Positions 16,735 to 25,940 of a DNA stretch of 32,822 nt are shown here, in pieces (positions within the stretch are counted from its first letter, which is position 1; each line of letters starts with the position of its first letter). Made by a program: the position numbers and the translations under genes. Origin of the DNA: an uncultured Bacteroidia bacterium (GTDB taxonomy: Bacteria; Bacteroidota; Bacteroidia; Bacteroidales; Prolixibacteraceae); the NCBI GenBank assembly GCA_903854235.1, contig CAINVV010000285.1, positions 1 to 32,822 on the forward strand, in the 5' to 3' direction. The notes under the pieces were generated by a model that saw only the letters and a list, made by a program, of their open reading frames with translations, was not told the origin of the DNA and did not search any database.

Positions 16735-18588
16735 TTAATTCTTCGTAACTGTGCAGGAGTAAACAGGTTTGCTAACATCCAGCTTGATGGTGTAATTACC
16801 GGCTACGGCCACGGCAATATTGTCTCCATTCTGAGTCAATGCAGCAATGTTACCACCCAAATTGACACCCCAATCGTCGTTGGCCCTGAATTTGAAGGTA
16901 CCTGCAGTCAAATTCAAGGTAATCGTCAATACTTTGTTGGTCGCATCCCAGGTCATGTTCTGGTCTGAATTCCATCCGTCAGGAGTTGCATCTCCGATGA
17001 CACCCCATCTGTTGGCGCTATAGGTATAGGCATTCGGATGGCTCAAATCAAGTGAAACTACATAATCAGCGGCGAGTGAGACAGGAATATTGGCTGCACC
17101 GGCACCCAGTGTTCCGTCGGCCTTGTCGCTACCATAATTCAATCCCCAGTCGTGGTTGGCCCTGAATTTAATGTTGGCTGCTGTCAGATGCATCACCCCT
17201 TGCCAGGTACGCATGGCAGGATAGTAGGTCATCACCGTTTCGTCGTTCCAGCCATTTGGGGTAGCATCACCGATAAGACCCCAAACTGTTGGAACAGCGG
17301 TATAGGTCATGGCAGTTGCATCGACATTGATCTTATAGTATCCTTTTGCAGAGGCAATATTGTTCGCTGCATTGGGATCCAGTTTACCTGACTTGTTGTC
17401 GTCACCGTAGTTCGGACCATTCCAGTTGGCTTGTGAGGCAAATTTCCAATTGTTGGTTGCATTGGCCATGTAGACATATCCTTCGAGCTTGTCTCCTGCA
17501 GAAATGGTACTGATTACCTGAGGTGATTTGTCGGGAGACCAATCGGCCAAGGTAGAACCAGGATAGCTGGCACCAACATAATCTCCAGGAATATTCCAGG
17601 TAAGAATGTCTGCTAGGGTTGTAAACTGAACGTCTGCGCCATAGGCAGTACCCGCACTGTTCGTGGCATAGGCACGTACGTGGAAGGTCGTATATTTAGG
17701 TAAACCGGTCAGATTACTTACGAAGGCACCCAATCCTGTTCCTCCATCAATTTTGGTCCCGGCAATGGTTGGATTTGCAGCTGTTCCCCAGGCAAGACCC
17801 TTGGCTGAAACGGTTCCGCCTCCATCATACGTGACTGCACCACCAGAGATGGCAGTAGTTTTCGTAACCGATGTAACATCCGTAGTAGTAACAACAGGCA
17901 GATCAACCAGGGTCGTGAAAGCAACTTCAGGACCGTATCCGGTACCGGCACTGTTCACTGCATAGGCACGAACGTAGTAGGTCTTATTGCCCTTCAAGGC
18001 TGTCAGGCTACTTACGAATGCTCCGGTTCCCTTGGCGTCTGTGGTCTTGGTATCGGCAACAGTTGGCAGGTGATTCAATCCGTAGCAGATTCCCCTTGCG
18101 GTTACATCGGCACCTCCAGAGACGGTGACATTTCCGCCACCGGCAGCTGAATTACCTGTAACTGCAGTAATTGCAGCGGTTGTAAGCGTAGGAACAACAG
18201 GTAAAGTGGTAAAAGTTACCTCTTCGCCATAAACGGTTCCTTCGAGACCCGTTGCATAGGCACGTGCATAATAAATAGTAGCATAAGCCAAACCCGTAAG
18301 GTTTACGGTATAGGTAGCAGAGGTAGCTGCAGCAGTATAGGCAACCTTGGTATTGGATACCGTAGGCCCGGTTGCCGTGTTGTAGCAAACACCCTTCTCT
18401 GAGAATCCGTCACCGGCCGCAACAACAAATCCTACGACCGTTGCAGTCGCTGATGTGACATTCGAAAACTGTGAGGTAGAAATTGCCTGAGTCAGTTTCG
18501 TATCCGATGTCCCTTTTGTACAGGCAGCAAACAATGTGGCTGCGAGTACGAGGACGGTCATTATTCTATATATGAACAATCTTTTCAT
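16735..18588 (-). CDS. SusE/SusF-like outer-membrane lipoprotein with three Fn3-like repeats and starch-binding-like modules
   Basis: Lipobox LFAAC; three about 98-aa repeats ending E-V-x-FTTL; C-terminal modules with WGLIGDATPNGWN and WGVIGDATPDGWN resemble SusE/F carbohydrate-binding domains; directly downstream of susCD and a SusE-like gene. Confidence 0.85.
   Translation of the reverse strand: MKRLFIYRIMTVLVLAATLFAACTKGTSDTKLTQAISTSQFSNVTSATATVVGFVVAAGDGFSEKGVCYNTATGPTVSNTKVAYTAAATSATYTVNLTGLAYATIYYARAYATGLEGTVYGEEVTFTTLPVVPTLTTAAITAVTGNSAAGGGNVTVSGGADVTARGICYGLNHLPTVADTKTTDAKGTGAFVSSLTALKGNKTYYVRAYAVNSAGTGYGPEVAFTTLVDLPVVTTTDVTSVTKTTAISGGAVTYDGGGTVSAKGLAWGTAANPTIAGTKIDGGTGLGAFVSNLTGLPKYTTFHVRAYATNSAGTAYGADVQFTTLADILTWNIPGDYVGASYPGSTLADWSPDKSPQVISTISAGDKLEGYVYMANATNNWKFASQANWNGPNYGDDNKSGKLDPNAANNIASAKGYYKINVDATAMTYTAVPTVWGLIGDATPNGWNDETVMTYYPAMRTWQGVMHLTAANIKFRANHDWGLNYGSDKADGTLGAGAANIPVSLAADYVVSLDLSHPNAYTYSANRWGVIGDATPDGWNSDQNMTWDATNKVLTITLNLTAGTFKFRANDDWGVNLGGNIAALTQNGDNIAVAVAGNYTIKLDVSKPVYSCTVTKN
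17614..18483 (-). repeat. Three tandem 98-aa Fn3-like modules within the SusE/F-like CDS
   Basis: FTTL module ends at aa 126-129, 224-227 and 322-325 (98-aa spacing); shared core Y(A/V)RAYA...GT.YG.(E/D)V.FTTL and GxCY/GLAWGTAxxPT. Confidence 0.85.
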
Positions 18589-18637
18589 AAATATAATTTT
18601 TAAAATCTCATTTAATTAAACAAATGGTTCATACAAT

Positions 18638-19666
18638 TTAGTTCTTAACTGCCTTAAAGGTACCAGTTTGAGAAGCATCGCTGGTGATGGTTAAGGAGAT
18701 GGTATAATTGCCGGCTGTGATTGGAACATTGCTGCCATTGTATACCAAAGAACTGCTATCTGAATTGTATCCAAGATTCCATGCCCATCCGTCGTTCTTT
18801 CTGAATTTAAAGGTCCCGTCGATGAGGGTGATGGTAATTGTCCAGGTACCCGTAGCCGCATTGAAATCCATTTTCTGATCGGGTGAATTCCAGCCATTCG
18901 GCGTTGCATCTCCAACCAGACCTATCATGTATGGATCAAGGGTATAGGTAAGTGCCTTGGTGTCAACCACCATTTTGTACCATCCATTATCTGGTGAAGT
19001 AATCGCCGTTCCATTTGCAGCGAGTTTCGCTCCGTTCATTCCATAAGTAATGTTGGCATCAGGATCCTTCAGGGTAAATGGTTTTGCAGCACTCAATTTC
19101 ACAAATCCGGAATACTTGCCATCTCCCAGGGGAGAACTGATACTCTGGGTCACGCCGGAGTTAACCAAATCCAACTTTGGCAGTCCGTAAACAGTAACAT
19201 TTACCGTGGTAGAATTTGAACTATATACCAACGGACTGGCTGTAGTTCCCGGGGCGCCGGTTCCGGCATCCACAACGAGTACAGATCTGATGCGGAAATC
19301 GATGGAAGAAACCTGATCGGCAGGAAATTTTTTCAGCAAAAGTCCGTTCAGGTCACTTACCGTGATCTTCATGGATTTATCCTGAGATCCTGAAACCAGT
19401 ACGACAGGATCCGAGAAACTAGTGCCAGCGGCACCAGCTTCCAGAAAATAGTTGGCGGAAGCCGTGAAGCCAGGATTTACAGGAGTACCTACGAACTCAA
19501 GGGTATCCTTTCCACTGGTTCTTTTCAAAGTCAGGCCCGGGACCGTCTGTATGGTCGGGACGACAGGACTGATCAGCATGCCAACTTTGGTTTCATCTTT
19601 TGAACAAGCGAACATAAGCCCGATCAACCCAATGAAAGTCAAATATCTAAATAAATTTTTATTCAT
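18638..19666 (-). CDS. SusE-like outer-membrane lipoprotein
   Basis: Lipobox GLMFAC; SusE-domain-like N-terminus; C-terminal MIGLVGDATPNGWNSPDQKMDFNAATGTWTITITLIDGTFKFRKNDGWAWNLGYN module; located between susD and the SusF-like gene. Confidence 0.88.
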   Translation of the reverse strand: MNKNLFRYLTFIGLIGLMFACSKDETKVGMLISPVVPTIQTVPGLTLKRTSGKDTLEFVGTPVNPGFTASANYFLEAGAAGTSFSDPVVLVSGSQDKSMKITVSDLNGLLLKKFPADQVSSIDFRIRSVLVVDAGTGAPGTTASPLVYSSNSTTVNVTVYGLPKLDLVNSGVTQSISSPLGDGKYSGFVKLSAAKPFTLKDPDANITYGMNGAKLAANGTAITSPDNGWYKMVVDTKALTYTLDPYMIGLVGDATPNGWNSPDQKMDFNAATGTWTITITLIDGTFKFRKNDGWAWNLGYNSDSSSLVYNGSNVPITAGNYTISLTITSDASQTGTFKAVKN

Positions 19667-19685
19667 TTTTCAGTAGTTTAAAAGA

Positions 19686-21323
19686 TTAATAACCAGGATT
19701 TTGTGCGATGTTTGGATTGGCCGAAACTTCAGCACCCGGGATTGGGAAGAGATTCAGATGTTTGTCTACGTTGGTACCGGCGAAGGTGTTACCCTTCCAC
19801 TGCCAGTTGTAGTTACCATCTGTATATTTTCCAAAGCGAATCAGGTCGGTACGTCTTTGTGCCTCGTAGTAAAATTCGCGTCCTCTTTCATCCAGCAAAA
19901 ATTTGGCTGTAAGCTGTGCCGTAGTGATATTGCCGGTGGCATTGCCATAGGCGCGGGTTCTGATCATATTTACGTCCTTGACCGCATTGGTCAGATCTCC
20001 TGTGTTAAACAGTGCTTCGGCCCTCATCAGGTAAGCATCTGCCAAACGGAAAACAGGAAAATCTGTATTGGCATAAGCCGGACTGTAATCGGCAGGCTTA
20101 CTTCCATCTGTATTCTTGGCAGTGAACTTATAGACACCTACGCCATAATCACCACTGGAAGATGCACTCGGAATATCCATGCTTTTCTTCATTTTCATAT
20201 AGACCCGTTTGTCTTTGCATTGGGCAAAGGTTACGTCTGTGGCAGGAACTGGTACGTTACCGTAGGTTGCAAGGGTATCGACCAATACATTCATGAATTG
20301 TTTCCTGGCCCTGTTTCCGTTCCAGTCGGTATTGGAGGTCAGATTGGAGTAGTCCTCAGCCCTGATGTAAGTAGCGTCACTGGTAGATTCAATAACAAAG
20401 GTTGTACCTGCACCACCACCATAGGTATTCACGCCATCCTGTAACCAGGCAAAGATCATTTCTGGATTGTGTGCACCATCATTATCTGCAGAAAAATTCT
20501 GACGATAGTTGGTTGCAAGGGTATACTTGCCACTGTTGATTACCTTATCGCAATAGATCTTGCAACTGTCCCATTTGGCTGTTCCTGTATAAACCTGTGC
20601 ATTCAGATACAATCTGGCAAGCAACATCCAGCAGGAAGCCTTGTCTGCTTGCGGATAGGAGAATTTTGGGTCACCCAATTTGCTCTCGATGCTCTTCAAT
20701 TCTGAAACGATGTAATTGAATAGCATAGGTCTGGCAACAGATACACTCTTGTCCAGCTGTTTTGGAAAGAATTTTCCAACACCATCGGCCTCGGTGGTGA
20801 AAGGAGGATTTCCAAAGAGGTCAATGTGGTAGGCATAAGCCAGGGCTCTAAGAAAACGGGCTTCAGCATTGTACTGCATGATAGCAGGATCGGTACTGCC
20901 TTTGGTATTCTTGATGAAATCGTTGGCATAAGTGATACTCAAGCTCAAACGTTGATAAAGTGCGGTAAGAAAAGTATTGTTCGCACTCCATGTTTGCGTA
21001 TTCAAATCGGAAATACCAGCATCTCCCCATCCGCAGATGGCCTCATCGGTAGTGATTTCCTGCAGATTCCAGTGCGCCCTGAAAGTCGTAAAGAAGTCGT
21101 TGTCCGGAGCACTAATGTCTGGACCTCCGTTGGCACCTTGCCCATTGATGATGAAACTGGCATAAATCTTACCCAAAGTCTCCTGCATGTATTTAGGATC
21201 ATCATTCAGGTTACCTGCCAAAATAGTATTTGGATCTTTTGGCTTCACATCCAAATCTTTCACGCACGCCGTAAAAACAGCCGCAGAAAGAACTATTCCT
21301 AATATTAAAATCTTTTTATTCAT
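19686..21323 (-). CDS. susD: RagB/SusD family nutrient-binding outer-membrane lipoprotein
   Basis: Lipobox VFTAC; SusD-type ARFLRALAYAYHIDLFGNPPF, PVFRLADAYLMRAEALFNTGD, LLDERGREFYYEAQRRTDLIRFG; pairs with susC. Confidence 0.95.
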   Translation of the reverse strand: MNKKILILGIVLSAAVFTACVKDLDVKPKDPNTILAGNLNDDPKYMQETLGKIYASFIINGQGANGGPDISAPDNDFFTTFRAHWNLQEITTDEAICGWGDAGISDLNTQTWSANNTFLTALYQRLSLSITYANDFIKNTKGSTDPAIMQYNAEARFLRALAYAYHIDLFGNPPFTTEADGVGKFFPKQLDKSVSVARPMLFNYIVSELKSIESKLGDPKFSYPQADKASCWMLLARLYLNAQVYTGTAKWDSCKIYCDKVINSGKYTLATNYRQNFSADNDGAHNPEMIFAWLQDGVNTYGGGAGTTFVIESTSDATYIRAEDYSNLTSNTDWNGNRARKQFMNVLVDTLATYGNVPVPATDVTFAQCKDKRVYMKMKKSMDIPSASSSGDYGVGVYKFTAKNTDGSKPADYSPAYANTDFPVFRLADAYLMRAEALFNTGDLTNAVKDVNMIRTRAYGNATGNITTAQLTAKFLLDERGREFYYEAQRRTDLIRFGKYTDGNYNWQWKGNTFAGTNVDKHLNLFPIPGAEVSANPNIAQNPGY

Positions 21324-21345
21324 ATCTATATTTTTATTTAGCAGA

Positions 21346-24303
21346 TTAATAGGATAAACTTATACCAAGCATGAAGGTACGGGGTCTTGGATAGAAGTTG
21401 TTATCAATACCACCGGCAACCTCCGGATCAAGGCCTTTGTACTTGGTAATGGTTAATACATTCTGAACCGTGAAGCTGACGCGGGCATTCATCTTGTTGA
21501 TAAGATTATCGAATCGGTAGCCTGCACTGATGTTATCCAGTTTAAAGAAGGAGGCGTTGCTTACATAATAGTCACTCGTGAACTGACGTTTCACAAATTG
21601 AGTGTCGCTCAGGTAGGTTGGGAAATTCTTCCAGTATCCAATCTGGTACATCTGATCGTAAGAAGCACTTGCAGCAACCTGGTTGTAAACATAGTTGCCA
21701 AAGTTGGCACGGGTGGAGGCAGACAAATCAAATTTCTTGTACTCAAAACGGGCAGAGAAACCAACCAGATAATCCGGAACAGGATTGTGGTAGATGTACT
21801 GGTCAGAAGTGTTGCCAGCTACTGAGCCACCTTTCCCTGAGAGGTCAACATACAAACCTTCGATCGGATTGCCGGTTGCACCATATACCTGTTTGTTGAG
21901 GAAGAAAGAGTATGCAGGATAACCAACTCTGGTAACCTGTTTTTGACCTGTGAATGCATCACCATACAGAATGCCAATGTAATTTGGATCATTGCTGATC
22001 AGCAGTTTGGTGATTTTGTTCTGGTTGTAAGTCACGTTGAAACCAAGTGTTAAGCTCATGTCCTTCTTGGAAATAGGAACCAGGTTCAGGGTGAATTCTG
22101 CTCCCTTGTTTTCGAGGCTACCTACGTTGGTTAGCAGTGTATTGGAGAAGTTACTTCCGCTGGGGATGGTAACCTGATTAAGCAGGTCGGTGGTAACCCG
22201 TTTGTATACGTCGATAGAGCCCGTGATACGGTCTTTCAGGAATCCAAAGTCAAAACCAATGTTCTGGGTCGTTGTTGATTCCCATTTGATGTCAGGATCG
22301 TATGCACTTGGACGCAGCGTAGGGATGAAGTTACCGCCAATCATGTAGTAGGAACCAGGAGAAGCAGTAATGTACCTGGCTTGGGCAGGATAATCGTTCC
22401 CGATATCCTGTTGTCCGGTAACACCCCAGCCTAATCTCATTTTTAATTCAGACAAGGCCTGAACATCTTTCAGGAAGGATTCGTCTTTCATCTTCCAGGC
22501 AAATGCTGCAGATGGGAATAAACCCCATTGATTTTTCTTGGCAAAACGGGAAGAACCGTCGTCGCGAACCGTCAATGTCAGCAAATATTTTCCTTTGAAG
22601 GTATAATTTACACGACCGAAGAAGGAGACCAGATAATTCTCTGTGATGTATGTGGAACTGTCTGTTTTTTGATATGGATGAGTGGCATCCACTATACCAC
22701 GGGTATAACTGTCACCTTCACGTTTGAAATGCTGCCAGGAATAACCGGCAGTTGCATCGATCTTACTGTCAATTGACTTAATATCCCTGTTGTAGTTCAG
22801 ATAGAAATCAAGAAGGTTGTTGTAGTTTTTGGCACTGTAGTTATTCAATTTACCCCATGATGGGCTGGTAAGCGTTGAAGGAGAAGTGGTTGGACGATTG
22901 TTGTGTCCCTTACCTTCTGTATAGTCAGTTGCCAGGTTCAAATTGGCACGCAATCCGGTGATGTATGGGATCTTGTAATCAAACTGGGCGTTTGCAAGAA
23001 CTCTCTTGACAACTGATTTGTTATCAGAGGCCATCAATTGTTCAACTGGGTTAGGAGTTCCAAGATTGGCTCCATAATTGCCCCACTGAAAATATCCATC
23101 AGAATTGGCGTTGCCATCTTTAACAGGCTTCGTTGGATCCATGTTGATAGCGGAACCCAGTGCACCTGCATCCGCAAAATTTTGGTTGGTAGACATCCCT
23201 TTTGCATTCAGATTCACCTTCAACGCGCCGTCCAACAAGATTGGGTCGAGGCTGATGGAACCGGTAATTCTCTGCATATCGGTATTTTTCATGATACCAT
23301 TCTGATCCGTATATCCCAAAGAGGCGCGGTAGGGCAATTTCTTGAATGCACCCGATAAGCTGAAGTTGTGGTCCTGAGAAATGGCGGTACGGAAAATCTG
23401 ATCCTGCCAGTTGGTATTCTCATTTCCCAACTTTGCAAAACTGTCGGCTCCGTATAAATCCTTGTGGTACAGAGCGATTTGCCTTACCTGATCCCCGGAA
23501 TAGACGTCTACATACTTGATCGCGCTGGATACCGAGGTCTTCTCGTCGTAGGAGATTCTCATCGGACTGCCAACAACACCTTGTTTGGTGGTAATAAGAA
23601 TAACCCCATTCGAGGCCCTGGATCCGTAGATCGCGGTAGAGGAAGCATCTTTCAGTACGGTAAAGGATTCGATATCATTCGGATTCACGAAGGAGAGGAA
23701 GTTGGAACTTCCAGATACATTGGCATTTGAAATAGGAACACCGTCAATGATGATCAATGGGTCGTTGGAAGCATTCAGGGAAGAACCACCACGAATACGA
23801 ATCGTAGCTCCACTACCCGGGGCACCGCCGGAGGTTGTGAGGTTCACACCTGCACTCTTACCAACCAACAAGTCCTGTGCGGAGGTGATGGATCCTTTGT
23901 TGAAGTCTTTCGAACTTACCGTGCTCACGGCACCGGTAGCATCCGATTTCTTAACAGTTCCATAACCGATAACCACGACCTCATCCAATCCTTGGGTCTG
24001 TTGGACAAGGGAGATCTTTAGGGTCGTTTGCTGACCGACGACAACGGTCTGTGGTACATAACCGACGAAAGAAAACAACAGTTTCTGACCGGGAGCAGCC
24101 TTCAGGGTAAACTTACCGTTAAAATCCGTGGCAGCTCCATTGGTGGTACCAACGACCTGGACAGTTACGCCGATAAGAGACTCTTTACTGGTCGCATCGG
24201 AAACAGTTCCGGAGATTGATTTTTCCTGGGCAAATGCCGGCAGTGTAAACACCGCGAGAAGGAAAAACCAAAGCATCTTCATCTTTGCTAATTCAAATTT
24301 CAT
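21346..24303 (-). CDS. susC: SusC/RagA family TonB-linked outer-membrane receptor
   Basis: CarboxypepD-reg-like N-terminus KSISGTVSDATSKESLIGVTVQVVGTTNGAATDFNGKFTL; TonB box/plug EVVVIGYGTVKKSDATGAVSTV; SusC signature IRIRGGSSLNASNDPLIIIDGVPI. Start may be 24303 or 24282. Confidence 0.96.
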   Translation of the reverse strand: MKFELAKMKMLWFFLLAVFTLPAFAQEKSISGTVSDATSKESLIGVTVQVVGTTNGAATDFNGKFTLKAAPGQKLLFSFVGYVPQTVVVGQQTTLKISLVQQTQGLDEVVVIGYGTVKKSDATGAVSTVSSKDFNKGSITSAQDLLVGKSAGVNLTTSGGAPGSGATIRIRGGSSLNASNDPLIIIDGVPISNANVSGSSNFLSFVNPNDIESFTVLKDASSTAIYGSRASNGVILITTKQGVVGSPMRISYDEKTSVSSAIKYVDVYSGDQVRQIALYHKDLYGADSFAKLGNENTNWQDQIFRTAISQDHNFSLSGAFKKLPYRASLGYTDQNGIMKNTDMQRITGSISLDPILLDGALKVNLNAKGMSTNQNFADAGALGSAINMDPTKPVKDGNANSDGYFQWGNYGANLGTPNPVEQLMASDNKSVVKRVLANAQFDYKIPYITGLRANLNLATDYTEGKGHNNRPTTSPSTLTSPSWGKLNNYSAKNYNNLLDFYLNYNRDIKSIDSKIDATAGYSWQHFKREGDSYTRGIVDATHPYQKTDSSTYITENYLVSFFGRVNYTFKGKYLLTLTVRDDGSSRFAKKNQWGLFPSAAFAWKMKDESFLKDVQALSELKMRLGWGVTGQQDIGNDYPAQARYITASPGSYYMIGGNFIPTLRPSAYDPDIKWESTTTQNIGFDFGFLKDRITGSIDVYKRVTTDLLNQVTIPSGSNFSNTLLTNVGSLENKGAEFTLNLVPISKKDMSLTLGFNVTYNQNKITKLLISNDPNYIGILYGDAFTGQKQVTRVGYPAYSFFLNKQVYGATGNPIEGLYVDLSGKGGSVAGNTSDQYIYHNPVPDYLVGFSARFEYKKFDLSASTRANFGNYVYNQVAASASYDQMYQIGYWKNFPTYLSDTQFVKRQFTSDYYVSNASFFKLDNISAGYRFDNLINKMNARVSFTVQNVLTITKYKGLDPEVAGGIDNNFYPRPRTFMLGISLSY

Positions 24304-24503
24304 GTGAATTAAATTATAGGTTCATAAATCATGGTTGAAGAATTTAATGCATGAAGCATCATTTTGGAGTAAAAAATAATAAGAACGTTGAAAATCAATT
24401 TGTTTAGTGCTTTAGCCTTTTCGAAAACCATTTCAGGAAGCAAATAAAGATAATTTAACAATCATTTAATCTACAGTTTTTGCAGGTTTAAAAAAAAATG
24501 TTT

Positions 24504-24530
24504 CGCAATCGTTTGCGGTTACGTTTGCGT
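24504..24530. promoter_or_regulatory. Candidate LacI-family operator(s) in the susC/lacI divergent region
   Basis: CGCAATCGTTTGCG (24504-24517) is a near-palindrome with a CG centre (6/7 half-site match); a second GTTTGCG half-site lies 12 bp on at 24523-24529. Confidence 0.5.
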
Positions 24531-24605
24531 CAAAAATGTTTTACAACATGTTTTCTATTTTTTTATGATTTTTTAGGAAATCAATTAAAAACTGCTTGCT
24601 TTCAT

Positions 24606-24638
24606 TTTGACAAAATCATGGAAATTTGATTACCTTGC
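24606..24638 (+). promoter_or_regulatory. Weak candidate promoter for the LacI-family gene
   Basis: TTTG (24606-24609), 21 nt, TACCTTGC (24631-24638; imperfect TAnnTTTG). A 13-bp palindrome ATTTTGACAAAAT (24604-24616) overlaps the -33 position. Confidence 0.3.
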
Positions 24639-24670
24639 AACGTTGAATTAACCCAACATACGTTTCTTGC

Positions 24671-25687
24671 ATGAGTAGTCCTATTACGATCAAAGATATC
24701 GCCAAGGCGCTGAACATATCCGCTTCCACGGTATCCAGGGCGCTTAAAGACCATCCGGATATCAGCAGGGAGACCAAGGAGGCGGTCAATACCCTGGCGG
24801 CCAAATTGAGGTATAAACCCAATGCAGTTGCCCTCTCCCTTAAAAACAGCAAGACCAATACCATCGGAGTCATTATTCCTGAAGTGGTACACTACTTTTT
24901 CTCCTCCGTCATCAGCGGGATTGAAGATGTGGCCTATGAAGCAGGATACAATGTGATGGTTTGTCAGTCGAACGAAAAATATGCACGCGAAGTAATTAAC
25001 GTCCAGGCTCTTGAATCGAACCGGGTGGAAGGAGCACTGGTTTCCGTTTCAAAAGAGACACACGACTTCTCCCATCTGCTTAATTTAGAGGAGAATGGTG
25101 TCCCAATCGTTTTTTTTGACAGGGCACCCGAAGAACTGGATGTCGACAGGGTGATCATTGACGACAGGAAAGCAGCCTACAATGCCACCACGCACCTTAT
25201 CGAGACGGGTTGCAAACGCATCGCCCATCTATCCACCCATCAAACGCTGGGAATTGGATTCGAAAGGCTGGCAGGATATAGGAAAGCCCTGGAAGATCAC
25301 GGAATTCCCTACCGGGAAGATCTGGTTGTTGTAGCCGACTCTTTCGAACTAGCCGGTGACGCCACACGAAACCTGATGCACCTCCCCTCTCCGCCGGATG
25401 CCATCTTCGCGGTCAACGACATGACGGCGGTTGGTGCCATGAAAACGTTACAGCGCATGTCGATAGCGGTTCCCCAAAAGGTAGCGATCATTGGATTTTC
25501 GGCAGGTTTTTTCTCCGACATCACTACGCCGACCCTGAGTTCCGTCGACCAGCACGGCTACGAAATGGGGGTCGAAGCAGCCAAACTCCTGCTTCAGCGG
25601 ATAGAAATACCGGTGGAAGGAAAACACAAGACCCAATTCATAGATACCCACCTGGTGCTTCGCGAGTCGACAAAAAGAAAAAACTAA
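24671..25687 (+). CDS. LacI-family transcriptional regulator
   Basis: HTH ITIKDIAKALNISASTVSRALKDHPDISRETKEAVN and periplasmic-binding-like effector domain (TIGVIIPEVVHYFFSSVISGIEDVAYEAGYNVMVCQS). Confidence 0.96.
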   Translation: MSSPITIKDIAKALNISASTVSRALKDHPDISRETKEAVNTLAAKLRYKPNAVALSLKNSKTNTIGVIIPEVVHYFFSSVISGIEDVAYEAGYNVMVCQSNEKYAREVINVQALESNRVEGALVSVSKETHDFSHLLNLEENGVPIVFFDRAPEELDVDRVIIDDRKAAYNATTHLIETGCKRIAHLSTHQTLGIGFERLAGYRKALEDHGIPYREDLVVVADSFELAGDATRNLMHLPSPPDAIFAVNDMTAVGAMKTLQRMSIAVPQKVAIIGFSAGFFSDITTPTLSSVDQHGYEMGVEAAKLLLQRIEIPVEGKHKTQFIDTHLVLRESTKRKN

Positions 25688-25716
25688 AATCGGGATTGTT
25701 TAAAAAAATAAGAATT

Positions 25717-25750
25717 ATTGCTTTTTTATTTAATTCTTTTTATACGTTTG
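25717..25750 (+). promoter_or_regulatory. Candidate promoter of the MFS-pgmB-GH65-GH13 operon
   Basis: ATTG (25717-25720), 22-nt spacer, TACGTTTG (25743-25750), a perfect TAnnTTTG. Confidence 0.4.
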
Positions 25751-25940
25751 TACCGAAAATCATTTGTTTAGTCCTTTTCCTGAATCAGGTCCGTCCGGAC
25801 CTGATACTTCCCTTTATTTTATTGCCATTTCAAACGTTGATCTTTTGTGCATTCATCTGATCAAGGAGTTAGTCTTTTAATCCGCATATTTTGAGTGCTG
25901 ATATCTGGCTTCTTCCTGGTTAAAAAAACAATTCATCACT

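Noticed and set aside
24341-24360. AATGCATGAAGCATC small inverted repeat upstream of susC as a leader hairpin
   Set aside because: Stem of only 4-5 bp; expected by chance in AT-rich intergenic DNA.
24441-24448. CAAATAAA as a minus-strand -7 element (TTTATTTG) for susC
   Set aside because: Mismatch at a conserved A and no suitably spaced -33 TTTG; the susC promoter was left unassigned.
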